Positions 1-4,632 of a DNA stretch of 5,249 bases are shown piece by piece. Under the pieces are notes generated by a model, which saw only the letters and a program-made list of their open reading frames with translations, searched no databases and had not been told where the DNA came from. A program made the translations under genes and the position numbers. The DNA lies in contig NZ_JAIVFR010000532.1 in NCBI RefSeq assembly GCF_020829685.1, positions 1 to 5,249 of the forward strand. The letters are read 5' to 3'. The stretch is from Nostoc sp. CHAB 5715. GTDB lineage: Bacteria; Cyanobacteriota; Cyanobacteriia; Cyanobacteriales; Nostocaceae. Every line of letters begins with the position of its first letter. The first letter of the stretch is position 1.

Positions 1-73
1 CGCTTAACTTCGGGCGAGGTTTTAACCAATATTCGTCACCCACTCGTACAGAATTCATACCTGTTTTCTGACC

Positions 74-100
74 GGAGGCGGAGCGTCTCCGGCTCCGCTC
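74..100. repeat. Palindromic GC-rich repeat element
   Basis: A perfect 7-bp stem, GCGGAGC (78-84) and GCTCCGC (92-98), encloses a 7-nt loop in otherwise AT-rich DNA. The core GAGCGTCTC (81-89) recurs inside the repeat near the end of the NlpC/P60 gene (1932-1940), so both may belong to one family of small palindromic repeats. GAATTC-containing segments flank it (51-56 and 110-115). It carries no U-run, so a terminator role is not indicated. Family membership is inferred from the shared core only. Confidence 0.55.
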
Positions 101-130
101 CTGAGTTCTGAATTCTTCTTATAAAATGGA

Positions 131-190
131 GAATTTCAGTCCACGCTTAGTGGACTTTAGCTATCAGCCCAGAACTTCAGTTCTGGGCGG
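131..190. repeat. Double-hairpin intergenic repeat element
   Basis: Two perfect hairpins lie in tandem. The first is AGTCCAC (138-144) with GTGGACT (150-156), a 7-bp stem with a 5-nt loop. The second is GCCCAGAAC (167-175) with GTTCTGGGC (180-188), a 9-bp stem with the loop TTCA. A 10-nt linker joins them. From memory, this two-hairpin layout with a conserved linker is typical of a dispersed intergenic repeat in Nostoc and Anabaena genomes; I could not search to confirm it. It lies about 90 bp beyond the stop of the leftward hydrolase gene, so the second hairpin could also stop or stabilise that transcript, although no clear U-run follows on that strand. Confidence 0.7.
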
Positions 191-280
191 GATATCGGGT
201 GAGTGCGATACTTTGACTGTTACAAAAATATGGGTAACAACAAGTAAAAAAGGGGGGATCTCTTCTGCTAAGTCCTAAGA

Positions 281-1213
281 TTATAGACTGCTAATAGCTT
301 TGGCAACTAGTTTAGAAACAAAGGGCAAAATAGCCTGACTCTTAGCCTGCGCTTTACCTTCAGTAAATACCACTAAAAGATAAGGGCGCTGATTCGGTAA
401 CTCAATATACGCAACATCATGGCGAACTTGACTTGTCCAACCTGCTTTTGACCAAATTTGAGCATTTTCAGTCAGTCCACCACCTAAAAAACCTGTTACC
501 TGATTTTCCTCGGTGTCAGTGGGTAAATCGTTGAGAGGACGTTTCAGTAAAGCCATCATTGCTTGCGATCGCCCACTTGAAACTGCCACCCCACCTACAA
601 TACTATGCAGTAACCTAGCGATCGCATTTGTTGTCAACATATTGCGATTTTCTAGTAACTCTCCCACAAACGCCCGTTCTCGTCCATAAGGCCCATCACC
701 CCAAGTTTTTTGACAGACGTTAATCGTCTCCATTTCTTCCCAACCCAATGATTGGTAATAGCGGTTAACAATATTACGTTGATATTTCCAGGTTTCAAAA
801 GGCCCAGTTGGCAATTCTGGCCCTGATGTGGTACCACTCAGAATATCAACAACCAAGCTGGTAGCATCATTACTAGAATCGACAATCATATCGCGCAAAG
901 CTCTTTCCAACTCTTTGGAGGTTTGAGTCATCCCTTTTTCTAGCCATTCATTTACCGCCACCAGGTAAAATAGCTTGACTACACTAGCAGGATAAATCCG
1001 TTCAACACCACGATAAGTAAAACCACGGACTGGATGATCCCAAAAAGCATTGGGAGTCAGCGCCCCACCAGTATTTACTAGCACTGGTGGATCGTAAACA
1101 ACCCAAGTCAGGGCAATTTGATTACGGGCTAAGGTCGGAAATTCTGCCCAAGTTGCATCTAAAATGCCATTACCAATATTTTCAAGTTGTTCGTCTTTAT
1201 TGAAAAAAATCAT
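281..1213 (-). CDS. Serine hydrolase, class A beta-lactamase fold
   Basis: This 310-residue protein carries the catalytic signature of the beta-lactamase/penicillin-binding superfamily. SxxK is S77-V-V-K80 with S77 as expected nucleophile, SxN is S113-S114-N115 in place of SDN, and KxG is K256-A257-G258. Known family members acylate on the serine and hydrolyse beta-lactams or act on peptidoglycan peptides. The SxN to KxG gap is about 143 residues against about 104 in TEM-type enzymes, implying an insertion near residues 130-180. I see no ExxxN omega-loop motif, so efficient beta-lactamase activity is doubtful. The N-terminus (MIFFNKDEQL) is polar and not a signal peptide, so the protein may be cytoplasmic. 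A weak AAGGA lies 13-17 nt upstream of the chosen ATG, which is divergent from the NlpC/P60 gene. The fold is confident; the substrate is unknown. Confidence 0.85.
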   Translation of the reverse strand: MIFFNKDEQLENIGNGILDATWAEFPTLARNQIALTWVVYDPPVLVNTGGALTPNAFWDHPVRGFTYRGVERIYPASVVKLFYLVAVNEWLEKGMTQTSKELERALRDMIVDSSNDATSLVVDILSGTTSGPELPTGPFETWKYQRNIVNRYYQSLGWEEMETINVCQKTWGDGPYGRERAFVGELLENRNMLTTNAIARLLHSIVGGVAVSSGRSQAMMALLKRPLNDLPTDTEENQVTGFLGGGLTENAQIWSKAGWTSQVRHDVAYIELPNQRPYLLVVFTEGKAQAKSQAILPFVSKLVAKAISSL

Positions 1214-1222
1214 TCTCTAGTA

Positions 1223-1966
1223 ATGTCCTTTAATCTAAAATCCAAAATCCAAAATCCAAAATCAGGGCAGTATCAGTGTATCGCTGACCTGAATTTATAT
1301 GATTCTCCTGAATGTACGCGTTTAGCAACTCAAGCCGCATCTGGGCGGCATTTATGGGTAACATCAAATCATCAAAATTTAGCGGTTGAGGTGTATTTGT
1401 GTGAAGATGACTATCCGGGATGGGTATCCCTTTCAGATTTTGATTCATTACAATCTGCTACTGTACATTATCAGGCTGCAACATTTTCTGAATCTGAAAT
1501 TAAAAAACTGCTAGCAGAGGTCATCGCCTTTACCCAAAAAGCGATGCAACAATCCAATTATTACCTTTGGGGTGGTACAGTTGGGCCAAATTATGACTGC
1601 TCTGGGTTGATGCAGGCGGCGTTTGCTTCGGTGGGTATTTGGCTACCTAGAGATGCCTATCAGCAGGAAGGATTCACTCAACCAATTACTATTGCAGAAT
1701 TAACAGCCGGGGATCTGGTATTTTTTGGAACTAGGCAAAAAGCAACTCATGTCGGGCTTTATTTGGCGGATGGTTATTACATCCATAGTTCTGGGAAAGA
1801 TCAGGGACGGGATGGGATTGGAATTGATATTCTCTCGGAACAGGGAGATAAGGTTAGTCAGTCGTACTATCAGCAGCTGCGAGGTGCTGGTAGAGTTATC
1901 AAGAGTTACGAACCACGAAGACGCGTTCGCAGAGCGTCTCGAAGAGAAGGGCGCGAAGAAATATGA
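1223..1966 (+). CDS. SH3b-NlpC/P60 gamma-D-glutamyl-diamino-acid endopeptidase
   Basis: This 247-residue protein has an N-terminal bacterial SH3 domain (about 15-85) and a C-terminal NlpC/P60 cysteine peptidase domain (about 95-228). The expected triad is visible: C126 in NYDCSG, H176 in ATHVGLY and H188 in YYIHSS, with D125 and S127 beside the nucleophile and Y64 in the SH3b domain. As I recall them, these positions match the structurally studied Anabaena/Nostoc enzymes residue for residue, which supports the start at 1223 over an ATG at 1187. Those enzymes cleave the D-Glu to diamino acid bond of peptides with a free N-terminal L-Ala, a cell-wall recycling step. No signal peptide is seen. 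Residues about 4-12 are encoded by a CCAAAAT repeat and the Arg-rich tail from about 231 by a palindromic repeat. The stop overlaps the next start as ATGA, so the two are probably co-transcribed. No good Shine-Dalgarno is seen. Confidence 0.93.
   Translation: MSFNLKSKIQNPKSGQYQCIADLNLYDSPECTRLATQAASGRHLWVTSNHQNLAVEVYLCEDDYPGWVSLSDFDSLQSATVHYQAATFSESEIKKLLAEVIAFTQKAMQQSNYYLWGGTVGPNYDCSGLMQAAFASVGIWLPRDAYQQEGFTQPITIAELTAGDLVFFGTRQKATHVGLYLADGYYIHSSGKDQGRDGIGIDILSEQGDKVSQSYYQQLRGAGRVIKSYEPRRRVRRASRREGREEI
1235..1262. repeat. Heptanucleotide tandem repeat (CCAAAAT) inside a gene
   Basis: One degenerate unit (CTAAAAT, 1235-1241) and three perfect CCAAAAT units (1242-1248, 1249-1255, 1256-1262) lie within codons 5-14 of the NlpC/P60 gene. 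Three 7-bp units make 21 bp, which preserves reading frame, and they are translated as part of KSKIQNPKS. Such short tandem repeats are usually intergenic in heterocystous cyanobacteria. On the opposite strand the array lies just upstream of the divergent hydrolase gene, so it must also sit in that gene's promoter or leader region. Confidence 0.85.
1916..1960. repeat. Palindromic repeat overlapping the 3' end of the NlpC/P60 gene
   Basis: AGACGC (1919-1924) and GCGTCT (1934-1939) form a 6-bp stem with a 9-nt loop, followed by CGAAGAGAAGGGCGCGAAG. The 11-mer AGAGAAGGGCG (1943-1953) recurs exactly at 3030-3040 in the repeat after the glycosyltransferase gene, with a similar CGCAG..TCTCG context before it. 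The element encodes the basic tail of the peptidase (eight Arg among the last 17 residues) and ends just before the ATGA that joins the two genes. It looks like a repeat copy that landed in the end of the gene and was read through. Confidence 0.7.
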
Positions 1967-2961
1967 GGAGTGGGTTGCTTGAGGAGAATGGGACGATTTC
2001 AGCTATTGTCCCAGATGTTTCGGTGGTGCTGCCAATACATGACGAGGTGGAAAGTTTGCCGCTTTTACTAGAAGCGATCGCATCTAGTTTATCTTCTAGT
2101 CAGATAAATTATGAAATCATTTGTGTGGATGATGGTTCTACAGATGGTTCTGGGGATTTTCTCAAAGAACAGGCGCAAATCCGCACAGATTTAAAGGCGG
2201 TGATTTTGCGTCGCAACTACGGACAAACTGCGGCGATGGCTGCTGGATTTTATTATGCAGTCGGGAAAGCGATCATCACTTTAGATGCCGATCTCCAGAA
2301 TGATCCGGCTGATATCCCCATGTTATTAGCAAAGCTGGATGAGGGTTACGATTTGGTGAGTGGTTGGCGGCAAAAACGCCAAGATGGTGCTGTAAATCGG
2401 TTACTTCCTTCCAAAATTGCCAATTGGCTAATTCGGCGTACTACTAGCGTGAATATTCATGACTATGGCTGTTCGCTGAAAGCCTATCGCGCAGAACTGT
2501 TGGCAGATATGAACCTCTACGGAGAATTACACCGATTTTTACCCGCTTTGGCATACATCGAAGGAGCTAGAATTACTGAAGTACCAGTGCGTCATCACGC
2601 TCGTCGCTTTGGTCGCAGTAAATATGGGATTTGGCGGACATTCCGGGTGTTGATGGATTTGTTAACCATCCTGTTTATGAAAAGATTCCTTACCCGCCCG
2701 ATGCACGTTTTTGGGCTGTTGGGCTTGATGTCAATGGTTTCGGGAACTGCGATCGGAATTTACTTGACTTTCGTTAAATTGGCTTTAGGTGAGATGATTG
2801 GCAATCGCCCTTTGCTGATTTTAGCAGTTCTCCTCCTAGTAACTGGAGTACAGTTATTTTGCTTCGGCCTTTTAGCAGAATTACTCATGCGTACATACCA
2901 TGAATCCCAAGGACGGCCTATATATCGCGTGCGAGAAGTAGTAGCAAAAAATGTTAAGTAA
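1963..2961 (+). CDS. Membrane-anchored family 2 glycosyltransferase (DPM1/GtrB-like)
   Basis: This 332-residue protein has a GT-A catalytic domain followed by two membrane segments. Visible motifs are VVLPIHDE (21-28), VDDGSTDGS (55-63), the metal-binding LDADLQNDP (107-115) with DxD at D108-D110, HDYGCSLKAYR (166-176), and the basic RRFGRSKYG (214-222) before the membrane. Hydrophobic helices lie at about 247-272 and 283-308. This is the plan of polyprenyl-phosphate sugar transferases (GtrB, ArnC, dolichol-phosphate-mannose synthase relatives), which load a sugar from a nucleotide donor onto an inner-membrane lipid carrier. Which sugar is used cannot be read from the sequence. Its ATG overlaps the peptidase stop by 4 nt, allowing translational coupling. 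A downstream TTG at 1975 preceded by GAGGAG is an alternative start, and the catalytic domain begins only at about residue 18. Family assignment is firm; the precise substrate is not. Confidence 0.92.
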   Translation: MRSGLLEENGTISAIVPDVSVVLPIHDEVESLPLLLEAIASSLSSSQINYEIICVDDGSTDGSGDFLKEQAQIRTDLKAVILRRNYGQTAAMAAGFYYAVGKAIITLDADLQNDPADIPMLLAKLDEGYDLVSGWRQKRQDGAVNRLLPSKIANWLIRRTTSVNIHDYGCSLKAYRAELLADMNLYGELHRFLPALAYIEGARITEVPVRHHARRFGRSKYGIWRTFRVLMDLLTILFMKRFLTRPMHVFGLLGLMSMVSGTAIGIYLTFVKLALGEMIGNRPLLILAVLLLVTGVQLFCFGLLAELLMRTYHESQGRPIYRVREVVAKNVK

Positions 2962-2985
2962 CGTAACAATGGGCATTGGGCACTT

Positions 2986-3056
2986 GTACTGAGCTTGTCC
3001 TGAGCGTAGCCGTTGGCGCAGCCTCTCGTAGAGAAGGGCGAAGTCGAAGTATTAGG
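2986..3056. repeat. Composite (nested) intergenic repeat
   Basis: The outer segments CTTGTACTGAGC (2986-2997) and GTCGAAGTATT look like the two ends of a repeat I recall from Nostoc genomes as one short continuous unit. Between them is a second element with GCGTAGCC, CGCAGCCTCTCG and AGAGAAGGGCG (3030-3040). The last of these is identical to 1943-1953 in the end of the NlpC/P60 gene. TCTC-GTA-GAGA can form a small hairpin. The nested reading is inference from the order of parts. A heptamer-like GGGCATT/GGGCACT pair lies just before it. No coding frame is convincing here. Confidence 0.6.
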
Positions 3057-3059
3057 CAT

Positions 3060-3093
3060 GAGTAAACAGTCAAGAGTAAATATTGGTTTACTC
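3060..3093. repeat. Inverted repeat upstream of xisH
   Basis: GAGTAAAC (3060-3067) and GTTTACTC (3086-3093) are perfect 8-bp inverted arms 18 bp apart. A third partial copy, GAGTAAA, lies between them (3074-3080). The dyad ends 43 bp before the xisH start. It could be an operator for the xisHI pair or a hairpin at the end of the glycosyltransferase transcript. It could also be mere repeat debris, since the right arm runs into the heptamer array that follows. Confidence 0.45.
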
Positions 3094-3118
3094 CTAACTC
3101 CTAACTCCTAACTCCTAA
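3091..3118. repeat. Heptanucleotide tandem repeat (CTCCTAA)x4
   Basis: Four perfect CTCCTAA units (3091-3118) are followed by a decaying CTAACTAACTTT tail. This is a typical short tandem repeat of heterocystous cyanobacteria. The same motif recurs as inverted arms around 4457-4495 (GTTAGGAGTGA and TCACTCCTAAC). It occupies the region where a promoter for xisH would be expected; I see no convincing -35/-10 pair or Shine-Dalgarno for xisH. Confidence 0.85.
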
Positions 3119-3136
3119 CTAACTTTAACCTAAAAT

Positions 3137-3553
3137 ATGCCAGCAAAAGACGTTTACCACGATACGGTTAAAAATGCTTTAATCAAAGACGGTTGGAGCA
3201 TTTTAGCCGAGCCTTATAAAATTAAATACAAAGATGCTGAATTATTTGCTGATTTAGCAGCAGACAAACCTATTGCTGCTGAACAAAACGGACGCAAAAT
3301 TGTTGTTGAGATTAAAAGCTTTTTAAGCGCCTCACCAATGAGAGATTTTGAACTGGCTTTAGGACAATATATTTTATATCGAAACTTAATTAATCTTACA
3401 GAACCAGAATATCAAATTTATTTAGCAATTAAGGATAGTATTTACGAGAACTTTTTTAAACGGGAGTCAATTCAAGATATTACTAAAATAAATCAATTAC
3501 TTTTGATTATTGTTGAGATAGAAAAGGAGGAAATTTTACAATGGATAAATTAG
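3137..3553 (+). CDS. xisH: XisH family protein (fdxN-element excision factor)
   Basis: This 138-residue protein is recognisable as XisH from MPAKDVYHDTVKNAL at the N-terminus, EQNGRKIVVEIKSF (49-62) and LALGQYILYR (73-82). In Anabaena PCC 7120, XisH and XisI are needed with the recombinase XisF to excise the fdxN element during heterocyst development. The biochemical role is unclear. The fold resembles PD-(D/E)xK nucleases, and the sequence shows candidates for that signature: D39, E58-I-K60 and Q77xxxY81. No xisF or nif gene is in the window, so this is an orphan copy, as is common in cyanobacteria. It overlaps xisI by 13 nt. The DNA is much more AT-rich than its neighbours and holds no HIP1 site, suggesting separate origin. 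The family call is confident; nuclease activity is only inferred. Confidence 0.93.
   Translation: MPAKDVYHDTVKNALIKDGWSILAEPYKIKYKDAELFADLAADKPIAAEQNGRKIVVEIKSFLSASPMRDFELALGQYILYRNLINLTEPEYQIYLAIKDSIYENFFKRESIQDITKINQLLLIIVEIEKEEILQWIN
3524..3530 (+). promoter_or_regulatory. Strong Shine-Dalgarno for xisI
   Basis: AAGGAGG lies inside the end of xisH, 10 nt before the xisI ATG at 3541. It is the best ribosome binding site in the window and fixes the xisI start. xisH itself has none, so XisI may be translated more strongly than XisH. Confidence 0.8.
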
Positions 3554-3882
3554 AAAAATATCGTAACTATATTAAAAAAATCTTAACAGAATATCACGAA
3601 TGGGTTTCTGGTTCAGCCAATTTAGATCAAGAAAGTTGTCTTGTTTTTGACGAGATACACGATCAATATTTTTGGCTGTTTATGGGTTGGGAAGGAAAGA
3701 AAAAAATCAGAAATATTCAAGTTCATATTCGCATTAAAAATGAGAAGATTTATATTGAGGAAGATTGGACAGAGGAAGGAATTGCGACTGAGTTATTAAG
3801 GGAAAATGTACCGAAAGCGGATATTGTTCTAGCTTTCCATGATCCAGAAACTCGTAAATTAACTGAGTTCGCTGTTGCTTAA
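3541..3882 (+). CDS. xisI: XisI family protein (fdxN-element excision factor)
   Basis: This 113-residue protein is full length for XisI. Family landmarks are LEKYRNYIKKIL (4-15), the central YFWLFMGWEGKKKIRN (43-58), VHIRIKNEKIYIEEDWTEEGIA (61-82, quoted here only in outline) and the C-terminal VPKADIVLAFHDPETRK (90-106). It has no membrane segment or signal peptide. XisI is the usual partner of XisH, and the 13-nt overlap with a strong internal ribosome site points to one transcript and probable complex formation. A hand-counted 60-base block at 3541-3600 has only 12 G/C, against 27 in a block of the glycosyltransferase gene. The gene ends only 15 bp before a palindromic repeat and then a decayed transporter gene. 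Biochemical function is unknown. Confidence 0.93.
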   Translation: MDKLEKYRNYIKKILTEYHEWVSGSANLDQESCLVFDEIHDQYFWLFMGWEGKKKIRNIQVHIRIKNEKIYIEEDWTEEGIATELLRENVPKADIVLAFHDPETRKLTEFAVA

Positions 3883-3897
3883 ATTGCAGTAAAATTT

Positions 3898-3929
3898 CGT
3901 CGGGTGTGTTGACGATCGCGTAACCCACG
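3898..3929. repeat. Imperfect palindromic repeat between xisI and the MFS remnant
   Basis: GGGTGTGTT, then GACGATCGCG, then TAACCCACG makes an imperfect dyad. From memory it resembles a dispersed cyanobacterial repeat of the form GTGGGTTACGC...CACCC. It separates xisI from the truncated transporter gene and marks where recognisable MFS sequence begins. One near-HIP1 site (ACGATCGC) lies in its centre. Confidence 0.55.
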
Positions 3930-4478
3930 ATTAATACCTCGATAGTAGCTGCGATCGCACCCTTTGGTTACTTGGCAACCCAATCTCTTGGGCTATTAAT
4001 CCTAGTGCGGATTTTTCACGGTATTAGTGTTGCCGCTTTTACGACGTTTATTTATGACATTTGGTATTTTTCGCTACATTTTCGCGTTAATACTGCTGCG
4101 GCAGGCTCACAGCGCAATGTTTTTCTTACTGGCTGCGATCGCTGAAGGTGCTGGTGGTGGTACACTAATCTCCATGATGATCACGATGATGGCAGACCGC
4201 TCACAGCCGCAAGAACGGGGGCAAATTTTTGCTATGTGCGTAGGTAGCTGGGCTTGACCTGGGAATTGCGATCGCTGCTCCTCTTCTGGGTATCATCGCA
4301 GAACTTGTAGGCTACCGCGATATGTTTGGCTACGGTGCTGCGATCGCTTCTGTTGCACTTATCCTTTTCCTCACCCAGTCGAGCAAAAACCTATCCAACT
4401 CCCTGCGCTTTGCACTAGGTCTAGCTCCAGATGCCTACGCCTTGAAAAACTTAAAAGTTAGGAGTGATGAAATTTAAC
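3930..4478 (+). pseudogene. MFS transporter remnant, truncated and frameshifted
   Basis: Pieces of one major facilitator superfamily permease occur in three frames. The first (about 3930-4055) reads IVAAIAPFGYLATQSLG then VRIFHGISVAAFTT, which suits helices 3-4 of the N-terminal half. The second (4027-4254 frame) reads FFLLAAIAEG then DRSQPQERGQIFAMCVG, from the other half, and hits TGA at 4255. The third continues from 4256 as DLGIAIAAPLLG, GYRDMFGYGAAIA and LTQSSKNLSNSLRFALG, stopping at TAA 4476-4478. The 5' end, including helix 1 and the start, is missing, and several central helices are deleted between the first two pieces. The second break looks like a net +1 change near 4244-4256. Substrate cannot be inferred. 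Four of the window's seven HIP1 sites are here, so the remnant looks native. The last codons run into a repeat arm. Confidence 0.85.
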
Positions 4479-4495
4479 TCCTCACTCCTAACTTT
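4454..4495. terminator. Long hairpin, possible bidirectional terminator
   Basis: AAAGTTAGGAGTGA (4454-4467) and TCACTCCTAACTTT (4482-4495) are perfect 14-bp inverted arms around a 14-nt loop. On the minus strand the stem is followed by TTTTAAGTTTTTC and lies 21 bp beyond the tRNA-Arg 3' end, so it may terminate that transcript. On the plus strand it covers the last codons of the MFS remnant. The arms carry the CTCCTAA heptamer motif, so the structure probably arose from opposed tandem-repeat copies. A GTTTTT run directly after the tRNA is another possible stop. Confidence 0.6.
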
Positions 4496-4515
4496 CAACT
4501 CTTAACTTTTAAAAA

Positions 4516-4589
4516 CGGGCGAGGAGGGATTCGAACCCCCGACACCGTGGTCCGTAGCCACGTGCTCTAGTCCACTGAGCTACACGCCC
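4516..4589 (-). tRNA. trnR: tRNA-Arg (anticodon ACG)
   Basis: The minus strand folds as a complete cloverleaf of 74 nt including discriminator G. The D stem is GCTC/GAGC, the anticodon stem CGTGG/CCACG with loop CTACGGA gives anticodon ACG, and the T arm is GGGGG-TTCGAAT-CCCTC. The acceptor is GGGCGTG/CTCGCCC with a T-T mismatch at pair 6-67. CCA is not encoded. By general knowledge, A34 is expected to become inosine by TadA, so this tRNA reads CGU, CGC and CGA codons. It is divergent from moaC, and a long hairpin lies downstream. Confidence 0.97.
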
Positions 4590-4602
4590 TCACCGACAAT
4601 CT

Positions 4603-4632
4603 ATATTAACACGTTCTAACTAAATGGCGCAA
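4603..4632 (-). promoter_or_regulatory. Candidate promoter of tRNA-Arg
   Basis: On the minus strand TTGCGC (complement of 4627-4632) and TAATAT (complement of 4603-4608) are spaced by 18 bp, with the -10 box 13 bp before the mature tRNA 5' end. This fits a sigma-70-type promoter. Its -35 box falls on codons 2-3 of moaC. Assigned from consensus resemblance only. Confidence 0.4.

Noticed and set aside
1..111. Open frame from base 1 to TGA 109-111, reading RLTSGEVLTNIRHPLVQ and onward, possibly the tail of an upstream gene
   Set aside because: Only 36 codons, the second half lies in the GC-rich palindromic repeat, and no family is recognisable. Sequence to the left would decide.
218..239. TGTTAC/GTAACA dyad as terminator of the hydrolase gene
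   Set aside because: The stem is only 6 bp, AT-rich, with a 10-nt loop; too weak to call.
1187..1222. Upstream in-frame ATG extending the NlpC/P60 protein by 12 residues
   Set aside because: It would overlap the divergent hydrolase gene, and counting from 1223 puts Cys126, His176 and His188 at the positions I recall for the characterised cyanobacterial enzymes.
2760..3059. Leftward 99-codon frame over the glycosyltransferase 3' end and the repeat gap
   Set aside because: It is antisense to the conserved membrane segments of the glycosyltransferase, begins in repeat DNA, and resembles no protein family.
3091..3118. CTCCTAA units as a CRISPR array
   Set aside because: The units are 7 bp and contiguous with no spacers; this is a short tandem repeat.
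3734..3928. Leftward 64-codon frame antisense to the end of xisI
   Set aside because: Its first part is the palindromic repeat at 3898-3929 and the rest is antisense to a recognisable XisI; no family resemblance.
4027..4257. A stand-alone 76-residue membrane protein
   Set aside because: It is one fragment of the MFS permease; conserved permease sequence continues in other frames on both sides.
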